Assembly: GCA_017743585.1 (NCBI GenBank)
Contig: JAGHYP010000046.1
Span: 1-13,981, forward strand
Source of the DNA: Chloroflexota bacterium
GTDB lineage: Bacteria > Chloroflexota > Anaerolineae > Aggregatilineales > UBA2796
DNA length: 13,981 bases
Direction: 5' to 3'
Below are positions 8,241-13,981 of the stretch, in pieces. The notes beneath the pieces were generated by a model. That model ran no database searches. It was not told where the DNA came from and saw only the letters and a program-made list of their open reading frames with translations. Made by a program: the position numbers and the translations under genes. Positions within the stretch are counted from its first letter, which is position 1; the number at the start of each line of letters is the position of its first letter.

Positions 8241-8634
8241 GCGAGACCACCTTGCGGATATGCTCAATGATCTGTTGCGTATCGCTGCCGGGCCCGAAGA
8301 TGCCGCTGACGCCCATCTGCTTCAAGATGGGGATATCTTCATCGGGCACGATGCCTCCGAGCACCACTTTCACGTCGTTCAGGTTGTGCGCTTTCATCAG
8401 CTCTAGGATGCGCGGCACGAGCGCCATGTGCGCGCCGCTCAGGATGCTCAAGCCGATCACGTCCACGTCTTCCTGCAACGCCGCCTCGACGATCATCTCG
8501 GGCGTCTGGCGCAAGCCTGTGTAGATGACTTCCATGCCTGCATCGCGCAGGGCGCGCGCTACCACTTTCGCGCCGCGATCGTGCCCATCTAAGCCCGGTT
8601 TGGCTATCAGCACGCGAATCTTTCGCTCAGCCAT
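8233..8634 (-). CDS. Methylmalonyl-CoA mutase small (B12-binding) subunit
   Basis: A 133-residue stand-alone cobalamin-binding domain of the acyl-CoA mutase family. It shows the base-off B12 signature: AKPGLDGHDRGAK at 11-23 with Asp16-x-His18-x-x-Gly21 (His18 is the lower axial cobalt ligand), LSILSGAH (62-69) as the S-x-L motif, and LGGIVPDED (92-100) as the Gly-Gly motif. It should pair with a catalytic TIM-barrel subunit to interconvert methylmalonyl-CoA and succinyl-CoA. That subunit is not in the window. The ATG at 8634 gives the common start MAERKIRVL; a GTG two codons earlier overlaps the trpA stop and is less likely. MeaB follows directly. Isobutyryl- or another acyl-CoA mutase small subunit cannot be excluded, because specificity lies in the large subunit. 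Confidence 0.93.
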   Translation of the reverse strand: MAERKIRVLIAKPGLDGHDRGAKVVARALRDAGMEVIYTGLRQTPEMIVEAALQEDVDVIGLSILSGAHMALVPRILELMKAHNLNDVKVVLGGIVPDEDIPILKQMGVSGIFGPGSDTQQIIEHIRKVVSLE

Positions 8635-8639
8635 GAACA

Positions 8640-9482
8640 CTATTCTGAAGTCACAACACTATCTTCTGTCTTTAATTCTACCACACAGGCGGCGCGCAGG
8701 CTTGCAGCAAGCTCGCGGACGGCATCCATGCCCGCCTGTTCCATCAAGCTGATGAGCGCGCTCGCCACGATCACGCCGTCGGCGTGCGCCGCCACTTGCC
8801 GCGCCTGACCCGGCTTGCTGATGCCAAAACCGACCGCCAACGGCAAATTGGTGGCGGCGCGCACGCGCGCGATGTAATCGGTCAGGTCGGGCGGCAGCGT
8901 CTCGCGCGCGCCCGTCACGCCCGTTACTGAGACGAGATACAAGAAGCCGCGCGCCGCCCTAGCCACCTCGCCAATGCGCGCCGCTGTGCTGTTCGGCGCC
9001 AACAAAGGCACGAAGCCTAGCCCGTGCGCCGCGCACAACGCCCTGAGTTCCTCTGCTTCTTCCGGCGGTAGATCGGGCACGATGAAGCCGCTAGCGCCTG
9101 CGCTCGCCGCATCCGAGACGAAGCGCTCCAAGCCGTAGGCGAGCAGCGGATTCAGGTAGCTCATCATGAGCAACGGAATGTCCACGCCGCGCTCGCGCAA
9201 TGTGCGCACCGCTGCGATGCAATCGCTGACGCGCGTGCCATTTTCCAGCGCCACTTGCGAAGCACGTTGAATCGTTGGTCCGTCCGCCAGCGGGTCGCTG
9301 AACGGCACCCCGATCTCCAGCGCGTCCGCGCCCAGCTCAGCCAACATTTGCAGCACGTTGATCGAAGTCGCCATGTCAGGATAGCCGACCATGAAGAAAG
9401 GCATGAAGGTGGCGCGCCCTTCGCTTTTGGCGCGCTCAAAAGTCCGTACGATGGCGCTCAAGCCGTTATCTATCTCTGCCAT
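8640..9482 (-). CDS. trpA: Tryptophan synthase alpha chain
   Basis: Splits indole-3-glycerol phosphate into indole and glyceraldehyde 3-phosphate, passing indole to TrpB in the last step of tryptophan synthesis. The 280 residues form a complete (beta/alpha)8 enzyme. FMPFFMVGYPD (26-36), LEIGVPFSDPLADGP (55-69) with catalytic Glu56 and Asp67, SGFIVPDLPPEE (131-142), the phosphate-side loop SVTGVTGAR (185-193) and AVGFGIS (216-222) are all present. The last 14 or so residues are an extra polar tail coded by AT-rich DNA. trpB and other trp genes are absent here, so trpA is separated from its usual partners and heads an operon with mutase genes. A candidate TGC-TAACAT extended -10 sits 42 bases upstream of the ATG. 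The ribosome site is weak (GAGAG about 11 nt away). Confidence 0.97.
   Translation of the reverse strand: MAEIDNGLSAIVRTFERAKSEGRATFMPFFMVGYPDMATSINVLQMLAELGADALEIGVPFSDPLADGPTIQRASQVALENGTRVSDCIAAVRTLRERGVDIPLLMMSYLNPLLAYGLERFVSDAASAGASGFIVPDLPPEEAEELRALCAAHGLGFVPLLAPNSTAARIGEVARAARGFLYLVSVTGVTGARETLPPDLTDYIARVRAATNLPLAVGFGISKPGQARQVAAHADGVIVASALISLMEQAGMDAVRELAASLRAACVVELKTEDSVVTSE
8675..8683 (-). promoter_or_regulatory. Candidate internal promoter for the mutase-meaB genes (extended -10)
   Basis: The minus strand reads TGG-TAGAAT inside the 3' end of trpA, a TGn-extended -10 with 5 of 6 matches to TATAAT. It ends 41 bases before the ATG of the mutase small subunit, in a locally AT-rich stretch. 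It could let the mutase and meaB genes be expressed apart from trpA. There is no convincing -35. Confidence 0.35.
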
Positions 9483-9523
9483 AGGCGCTCATTCTCTCTA
9501 TCCACGCTGCAAGCTGCTAGGGA

Positions 9524-9532
9524 ATGTTAGCA
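9524..9532 (-). promoter_or_regulatory. Candidate trpA operon promoter (extended -10)
   Basis: The minus strand reads TGC-TAACAT (4 of 6 matches to TATAAT plus the TG extension), ending 42 bases before the trpA ATG. This spacing is close to that of the two other extended -10 candidates in the window. No trp leader peptide, T-box or attenuator can be recognised in the short leader. Confidence 0.3.
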
Positions 9533-9539
9533 CACCGTG

Positions 9540-9570
9540 ATGCATCGCAGAAAAGAGCCTGAATGCATCG
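9540..9570. promoter_or_regulatory. Repeated ATGCATCG octamer in the divergent intergenic region
   Basis: ATGCATCG occurs at 9540-9547 and 9563-9570, a 23-bp spacing, between trpA (minus) and the STAS-like gene (plus). The ATGCAT core is itself a palindrome. On the plus strand TATCAT (9584-9589) could be the -10 for the STAS-like gene. A binding site for a dimeric regulator is possible but unproven. Confidence 0.2.
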
Positions 9571-9660
9571 AAATGTTATCGTGTATCATTATGCCCCAAG
9601 TGAGCTTGGACCGCTATCTTGCCGCAAAGCAGCCTGAGGCATTCAGGAGGAAGCTTCAAA

Positions 9661-10047
9661 ATGCCCGTCACGCAGGAACTCATCGAGAACGGTCGTATCC
9701 TGTTGGTCACGTTCAGCGATCCATGGACGGCGCAGGAGATGGTCAGTTTGTTCCCAGAGGCGCGACGCTTCTACGACGCAGCGGAGCGTCCAATTCATAT
9801 CCTGATCGATACGCGTCGTAGCAAGATGCCTGCACCAAATGCATTGCGCGCGCGCGAAGCACCAGCGCTGAGACACCCTATGAGCGGCAGCGCTGCCATT
9901 GTTGGCGCCAGTGCCATCGCTCGCGCAGTTGCCGAGGTGGCCCTCAAGTTGGCGCACTTCGATCGCGCTGCCTCCTTCGATACCTATGAGGAAGGCCTAG
10001 CGTTTCTCAGGGCGCGCATCGCCGAAGAGGAACTCGCCGGGCAGTAG
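9661..10047 (+). CDS. STAS/SpoIIAA-like small protein of unknown role
   Basis: A 128-residue soluble protein without membrane segments or a signal peptide. The order of predicted elements suggests a STAS- or SpoIIAA-like alpha/beta fold: strand GRILLVTFSD (11-20), a helix through FPEARRFYDAAE (31-42), strand IHILIDTRR (45-53), strand SAAIVGAS (77-84), a long helix IARAVAEVALKLAHF (86-100), and a final SFDTYEEGLAFLRARI (105-120). Similar short proteins recur in Chloroflexota, to my recollection. I see no phosphorylatable Ser/Thr that I could name with confidence. The ATG at 9661 was chosen because AGGAGG (9645-9650) precedes it by 10 nt; a TTG at 9619 in the same frame lacks such a site. It is the only plus-strand gene between two minus-strand blocks and is divergent from trpA, with no anti-sigma partner nearby. 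Confidence 0.6.
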   Translation: MPVTQELIENGRILLVTFSDPWTAQEMVSLFPEARRFYDAAERPIHILIDTRRSKMPAPNALRAREAPALRHPMSGSAAIVGASAIARAVAEVALKLAHFDRAASFDTYEEGLAFLRARIAEEELAGQ

Positions 10048-10553
10048 CCCGATAGCGCGCACATTGAGCGCGCACGCCATGCTATGCCTTCGAAGCAAAA
10101 TTTGAGCTTTTTCCGGAATGGCTGTGTGATTTGAGCGAAGTCACCTGAGGCTGTGGCAGACAACAGCGAGCGCGTATGGCGCGGCGAGCAGGCGTTTTCT
10201 GAGCAAGGTCGCTCATTCATAGCATTGCTGAGTTAGGCAGCTGCCTGTTTGGCAGAGTCGCCGTGCCGCCTGCCGCCGTGCTGAGTCTGCCCACGCCGCG
10301 TCCATACCTTGCGCGCAGGCACAGCCTGCCCGACCGCCTTCAGCGCCGCCGATCGGGGCGACGCGCTGGATTGTTGGAACTATCAGTGGGCAGGGCGCTA
10401 CGCGCAAGCCAATCGTGGGATCATCCATGTGCAGCTGGCTCAGACGATCCGCTCACCTGTGCTGGGCGTGGCGGGAAGGCCGTCAAGGAGGTCACGCTCT
10501 GAAACAGCGAGCAAGCCTCAGGTGCAGGCGAGCGATCAGGATGCAACTATTAT
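10048..10553. other. Intergenic region without a convincing gene; small palindromes and a possible gene remnant
   Basis: About 500 bp between the ends of the STAS-like and CpXC genes, which converge here, so no promoter is required. Just past the STAS-like stop are GCGCGC-ACATTGA-GCGCGC (10055-10073) and a weak GAAGC/GCTTT hairpin with a T-run (10092-10112), which might end transcription. Further in are a 12-bp palindrome (10235-10246), a GCAGGC-ACA-GCCTGC hairpin (10315-10329), and an 11-bp inverted repeat pair, CACCTGAGGCT (10142-10152) and AGCCTCAGGTG (10514-10524). The plus frame from 10366 to 10476 reads like a protein fragment (CWNYQWAGRYAQANRGIIHV), with residues rare in chance frames of this DNA, but it has no start or ribosome site. 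It could be a decayed gene. I recognise no family. Confidence 0.45.
10235..10255. repeat. 12-bp perfect palindrome overlapping a second hairpin
   Basis: AGGCAGCTGCCT (10235-10246) is a perfect palindrome. Its right half, CTGCC (10241-10245), can instead pair with GGCAG (10251-10255) across a 5-base loop. The two pairings exclude each other in RNA. The site lies between convergent genes and its role is unknown. Confidence 0.5.
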
Positions 10554-12044
10554 CTAGTCGTCGCGAGCGCGTTTGCGCGCTGAGAAGGGCAAGATGATGC
10601 CGCTCTTGCGCTCAGCAGACTTGGAGTCGAGCAGCGGCGGTTTAGGCGCGCTATCAGATGGCGCTCCATCTTGCATGGCGAGGTCGCCCAGCACCTCGGC
10701 CGCCATCTGGCGCAGGGCGATCAGGCGTTCGAGCGCGGCGCTGTGTCCACGCGCGCTTAATTCGTTCAGCAAATCCGTCATCACGTCCAGCAGCTCGCGC
10801 CCGAACTCAGCAGCTCGCGCCGCCAATAGCTCGCGAGCGCGCTCAGCGCTCGGCTGCAGCAGCAGCTCGTTGACGAACCGAACGGCAGGCGGCGCATCTT
10901 CCTGCAGGATCGTCATGGTGCGCTCCATCACCTCGCGCAGGCGCGAAGCAACGGCTGCGTCGCCACGCTGCTCGGCATTTTGGATGTTGGCGCTCAGCAC
11001 GGAGATGAACACATCGTCAATCAAGTCTAGCCGTGAGCGGATCGCCGCGTCCACATCGCTGCTGTTGACGATGGTTTGTAGCGTTTGGGCAGCCTGCTGC
11101 ACCAGCGCCTGCGATTGCTGGTCAACGGCCTGCGTGAGCGTGAGCAACTGCTCGCGCAGCTTGCTGAGCAAGGTGCGTTGTGGCGCGTCAGCCGCTTCGA
11201 GGCGCGCCGTCAGCTGCTGGAAGAAGATGTAATCCATCACAGGACGCGCCAAGCCGACCAGCACTTCGAGCTTATCAGCCTTCTCTTCCTGCGCATAGCG
11301 GATCGCTAAATCGAGCAGTTTCTCGCGGCTGACCTGATTGCCGAGCGCGTTCAGATCGCTCGCCACCGCCTGAATGAGCGCCTCTTGAGCTGCTACGTTG
11401 CTCATCAGGCGCTGCCCAGTGCTAGAGAGGCTGAGCAGCTGATCGCGCAGGGCGAGCATCGCCTGCGCCAAATCGCGGCGACCGTCTTGCAGCGCAGCTT
11501 CTGCCGAAGCGCCCAGCAGGGCGAAGAATTCCTCGTCCAGCGCTGAGTCGTGCTGCTGCGCAAGCGCCCCCCATTGCGCAGGATCGGTCTGCAGGAATTG
11601 CTCGGCAAGGCGCAGCTTGTTGAGGCGCGCTTCGAGCATCTCGCGCGTGATGCCGTCCGCTTCGAGGATCGTCTCGATCATGCCTTGCAAGGTCAAAGTC
11701 GAGCGCGGCATCAGCAAGTAGCCCTTGCGCTGTTCTTGCGGCAGGCTGTTGATGATCGCCTGAGTCAGCGAGCCGATCACGCGCTCTTGCTCGGCGAGGG
11801 GCAAGCCGAGTTCCATTGGGACGTTGACGAGCAGCAGCTCTTTGCTGGCATCGTGATACAGGATTGGCGTCGCCAGACGGAACTCATAGCCGCAGTATGG
11901 GCAGCGAACAACGTTGATCTGCCCGCTCAGCAAGCGCGCTTTGGCGCGCGGATCGCGCCCCCCATCAATGATCTGCTCGATCTGAGCAGCGAACGGCTGG
12001 CGACAGCTCGGGCAGGCCACCTGCCGCGTTATCGGTCGAAACAT
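10554..12044 (-). CDS. CpXC-domain protein (zinc-motif N-terminus, long helical C-terminus)
   Basis: Its 496 residues start with CPSC (11-14) and CPYCG (48-52), two CPxC knuckles likely to bind one zinc. Between them lies IIDGGRDPRAKARLLSGQ (25-42), and after them TPILYHDASKELLLVNVP (59-76) and LPQEQRKGYLL (101-111). Together these are characteristic of the CpXC domain (PF14353). Residues about 140-470 are almost all helix and rich in Ala, Gln, Glu and Leu, probably a helical-bundle or coiled-coil scaffold; a short basic tail ends the protein (SARKRARDD). There are no membrane segments. No biochemical role is established for the family, to my knowledge. The ATG at 12044 was chosen because GAGGAG lies 8 nt upstream; a TTG two codons earlier would sit only 2 nt from it. 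The gene lies 71 bp downstream of a histidine kinase on the same strand, so the two may be co-transcribed. Confidence 0.85.
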   Translation of the reverse strand: MFRPITRQVACPSCRQPFAAQIEQIIDGGRDPRAKARLLSGQINVVRCPYCGYEFRLATPILYHDASKELLLVNVPMELGLPLAEQERVIGSLTQAIINSLPQEQRKGYLLMPRSTLTLQGMIETILEADGITREMLEARLNKLRLAEQFLQTDPAQWGALAQQHDSALDEEFFALLGASAEAALQDGRRDLAQAMLALRDQLLSLSSTGQRLMSNVAAQEALIQAVASDLNALGNQVSREKLLDLAIRYAQEEKADKLEVLVGLARPVMDYIFFQQLTARLEAADAPQRTLLSKLREQLLTLTQAVDQQSQALVQQAAQTLQTIVNSSDVDAAIRSRLDLIDDVFISVLSANIQNAEQRGDAAVASRLREVMERTMTILQEDAPPAVRFVNELLLQPSAERARELLAARAAEFGRELLDVMTDLLNELSARGHSAALERLIALRQMAAEVLGDLAMQDGAPSDSAPKPPLLDSKSAERKSGIILPFSARKRARDD

Positions 12045-12115
12045 GCTCAAGACTCCTCAGCCAAGGTATCCTACAAGCGCGATAGCTCACTGCGGATCCG
12101 TCGGTCACAACGCCA

Positions 12116-13705
12116 CTAAGCGGGCGAACGCGGCAGCCAGACGTGGAAGGTTGAGCCTTTGTTCAGCGTGCTCTCCACCCTGATCGTGCCGCCGTGCGCC
12201 TTGACGAAAGCGCTCGCCAAGTACAAGCCCAAGCCTGTGCCCGGCGTCCGGCGGCTCAGCGCGCTATCCACGCGATAGAAGCGCTCGAAGATGTGCGGCA
12301 ACTCCTCAGCAGGAATGCCGATGCCTTGATCGCTGACGCTGATAGTGACGCCTCGTGCGTCAAACGCGCCGCTGACGCGAATCTCGCCGCCATTGGGCGA
12401 GTACTTGATCGCATTGCTGAGCAAATTATCAAACACTTGGCGCAATCGCACTTCGTCGCCGCGCACCGTCGGTAGGTCGGGCGGCAATGCCACCACAAGG
12501 CGATGCTTATCGCTTTGAGTCTGGAAGCGCTCGACCGCCTGCGCAAGCAACGCCTTCAGGTCCACCTCGCCGATCTGCGTCAAGCGCATGCCCTCTGCCT
12601 GCAATTTTGACGCAGCCAGCAGGTTCTCGATCAAGGCGGCAAGCCGATCTGCCTCATCTTCGATCACGGCGAGCGCGCGCTGCACAGTCGCCTCATCCCA
12701 GCGAGCGTCTTCACGGCGCAATGTGCTGGCATAGCCCTTGATCAGCGCCACAGGCGTCTTCAACTCGTGCGAAACCGCCGAGATGAACGCCGATTTCGCC
12801 TCTTGCGCGCGCCGAAAGTGCGTGATGTCGCGCACGTTGGCGATGATGTTCTGCAGCCTGCCTTCGTCGTCGAACAACGCTGTGTAGGTGATGCCTACGC
12901 TGATGCGCGAGCCGTCGCGCCGCCGCAGATCGCCTTCCACGTAGCGCGTATCAGGCTCGTCATCGTCTATTTGCTGCTGCCTCCCCCAGCCGCTCGCCAG
13001 CGCCGCGCCCAGCGGCTGACCATGCTCTACGCGCTCCCAAGAGATGATACTGTCGTGCAGCTGACCGATCGCTTCCGCCTGACTCCAGCCAGTGATGCGC
13101 GCCAATGCCTTGTTGAAGCCGATGATGCGCTGCGATGCGTCCATGATCAGCACACCGTCAGCGCTGTGCTCCAGAATCGCGCTCAAGCGCTGCTGCTCGG
13201 CGCTCAGGCGCTCGTATAGCTGCGCGTTGTGGACGGCGATTGCCGCTTGATCGGCAAAGCTCTGCAAAACGCTTTGATCGTTCGCGCTGTACTCGCCAAC
13301 ATAGCTGCGCAGGACGAAGATGACGCCAAGGATTTGATCGCCCATCACCATCGGCAGCGCGATGGCTTGCCGAAGCCGCAGATCGAGCGCGCGCGCCACA
13401 AGGCGCATCTTCAAGTTCAATTGGTTGTATTGAATGCCGCCATGCTGCTCATCGAGCGAAATGCTCTCCAGAAGCGGCTTGAAGACGCCTAGCTTCTCAG
13501 CAGGCACGCCGACGCTCGCGCGCGCACGGAAGCGATTGTCCGCTTCGCGCAGCGCGACCAGCCCGACCTCGCCGCCCAGCATAGCAAGCGACGCCGCCAG
13601 CACTAAGCGCAGCACCTCATCCACGTCCAAGCGCGAGGTGAGCGCACGGGCGATTTGTAGCAAATAGTCGCGCTGGCGCACGCGGTAGTCAATCAGCGTC
13701 AGCAT
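12116..13705 (-). CDS. Soluble GAF-PAS sensor histidine kinase
   Basis: A complete 529-residue cytoplasmic kinase with no membrane segment. A GAF domain occupies about 13-165, a PAS domain with its PAC part (VEGDLRRRDGSRISVGI) about 172-298, then HisKA and HATPase_c. The H-box is AVSHELKTPVAL with the phosphoacceptor His313. The ATP-binding boxes are DNLLSNAIKYSPNGG (426-440, Asn431), SDQGIGIP (458-465), HIFERFYR (471-478) and GTGLGLYL (489-496). All catalytic residues are present. It should sense an internal signal (ligand, redox or light through GAF or PAS) and pass phosphate to a response regulator, none of which is in the window. No Cys stands at the usual bilin site that I can see. The ATG at 13705 is the only start candidate before an in-frame upstream stop, and it has no Shine-Dalgarno. 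The promoter position suggests a leaderless mRNA. Confidence 0.94.
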   Translation of the reverse strand: MLTLIDYRVRQRDYLLQIARALTSRLDVDEVLRLVLAASLAMLGGEVGLVALREADNRFRARASVGVPAEKLGVFKPLLESISLDEQHGGIQYNQLNLKMRLVARALDLRLRQAIALPMVMGDQILGVIFVLRSYVGEYSANDQSVLQSFADQAAIAVHNAQLYERLSAEQQRLSAILEHSADGVLIMDASQRIIGFNKALARITGWSQAEAIGQLHDSIISWERVEHGQPLGAALASGWGRQQQIDDDEPDTRYVEGDLRRRDGSRISVGITYTALFDDEGRLQNIIANVRDITHFRRAQEAKSAFISAVSHELKTPVALIKGYASTLRREDARWDEATVQRALAVIEDEADRLAALIENLLAASKLQAEGMRLTQIGEVDLKALLAQAVERFQTQSDKHRLVVALPPDLPTVRGDEVRLRQVFDNLLSNAIKYSPNGGEIRVSGAFDARGVTISVSDQGIGIPAEELPHIFERFYRVDSALSRRTPGTGLGLYLASAFVKAHGGTIRVESTLNKGSTFHVWLPRSPA

Positions 13706-13711
13706 ACGGCA

Positions 13712-13740
13712 ATTGAATGATAAAAGCGGTCATTTGTCAA
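13712..13740 (-). promoter_or_regulatory. Sigma-70-type promoter of the histidine kinase, predicted leaderless
   Basis: The minus strand has a perfect -35 TTGACA (13740-13735), a 17-bp spacer and -10 TTCAAT (13717-13712, 4 of 6 matches). Seven bases past the -10 is the A of the kinase ATG (13705), so transcription would start at or next to the start codon. The lack of a Shine-Dalgarno agrees with this. A closer TATCAT lies only 12 bp from the -35, which is too near. Confidence 0.5.
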
Positions 13741-13981
13741 GTGAAGCCATGCTGAAATCAGAGCCGATCATCAGAACAGCGCATGGCAGGGGAGTGCGAC
13801 ATGCTGATAGGAAAGTGTAACGCCAAAAGCGTGACGCGCCACGTCATGCTCACAACACAGCCCAACCGCCGATAGCGCGCCGAAGAGCGCAGCGAGCGCA
13901 GCGGCAATCTTAGCCTATTGATTACACAGGGCGCGTTCAAGCCTCAGCAGGTCTGCTGATAGCGCTCAACAGCGACAATAG
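13741..13981. other. Upstream region of the kinase with no clear gene
   Basis: No convincing coding sequence reaches the window edge. A 24-codon plus-strand ORF (13801-13875, MLIGKCNAKSVTRH...) has AGGGGAG 6 nt before its ATG, but it is short and without support. GAGCGCAGC is repeated in tandem near 13885-13902. A palindrome stands at 13944-13959. Confidence 0.4.
13944..13959. promoter_or_regulatory. 16-bp palindrome, operator-like
   Basis: TCAGCAG-GT-CTGCTGA is a perfect inverted repeat with 7-bp arms and a 2-base centre, followed at once by another small palindrome, AGCGCT (13961-13966). It lies 240 bp upstream of the kinase and near the window edge, so it may serve a gene outside the window. 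It could be a site for a dimeric repressor, or chance in GC-rich DNA. Confidence 0.3.

Noticed and set aside
8636..8662. AACACTAT repeated with a 19-bp period at the trpA end
   Set aside because: Only 8 identical bases in a locally AT-rich stretch; the flanks align only with gaps, so it may be chance.
10133..10535. GAGCGA on both sides of the 11-bp inverted repeats as a possible target-site duplication
   Set aside because: It is offset by 3 bases on one side and 5 on the other, and this hexamer is very common in the window.
10573..11232. Plus-strand frame of 219 codons opposite the CpXC gene
   Set aside because: Serine-rich antisense shadow of Ala/Leu-rich helical coding sequence; no start signal.
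12051..12115. Separate promoter for the CpXC gene (TAGGAT at 12068-12073)
   Set aside because: The TG is one base out of place for an extended -10 and no -35 fits at 16-18 bp, so read-through from the kinase is the simpler view.
13758..13940. Minus-strand frame of 60 codons upstream of the kinase
   Set aside because: Arg and Ser-rich, no ribosome site, no family; treated as non-coding.

Overview
The window looks like chromosomal DNA of a member of the Chloroflexota (Anaerolineae or a relative). The best clues are a CpXC-domain protein (PF14353) of the long form common in that phylum, a GT39-type glycosyltransferase with a soluble C-terminal tail, a split methylmalonyl-CoA mutase small subunit next to MeaB, and a STAND/TPR protein. 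The DNA is GC-rich and very rich in the tetramer GCGC. There is no 16S, tRNA, intact mobile element or CRISPR array, so the taxonomic call is inference from protein families.

Layout. (1) 2-1132, plus strand: the C-terminal part of a STAND (NB-ARC-like) regulator with a winged helix and TPR/HAT-like repeats, cut by the window edge. It converges with (2) a minus-strand pair, 5146-1144: phosphoenolpyruvate carboxylase (ppc) followed after 19 bp by an O-antigen-ligase-like membrane protein. (3) 9482-5290, minus strand: four closely packed genes, trpA, the B12-binding small subunit of methylmalonyl-CoA mutase, the G-protein chaperone meaB, and a GT39-like membrane glycosyltransferase. Junctions overlap or nearly touch, so a polycistronic mRNA is likely. 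(4) 9661-10047, plus strand: a lone 128-residue STAS/SpoIIAA-like protein with a strong Shine-Dalgarno. (5) 10048-10553: about 500 bp without a convincing gene, holding small palindromes and perhaps a decayed coding fragment. (6) 13705-10554, minus strand: a soluble GAF-PAS histidine kinase whose promoter predicts a leaderless mRNA, then the CpXC zinc-motif protein. (7) 13706-13981: a regulatory stretch with a clear palindrome near the edge.

How the genes fit together. The mutase small subunit and MeaB form one functional module (B12-dependent mutase plus its protector). PEP carboxylase supplies oxaloacetate, and the mutase feeds succinyl-CoA from propionyl-CoA or 3-hydroxypropionate-type routes. 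A shared anaplerotic or carbon-assimilation theme is possible, but only by inference. The two envelope genes (O-antigen ligase-like, GT39-like) are each the last gene of their own transcription unit. I found no clear new system. The best leads are the STAND/TPR protein with a recent repeat duplication, the mixed trpA-mutase-meaB-GT39 operon, the small duplication at the ppc stop codon, and the kinase-CpXC pair.
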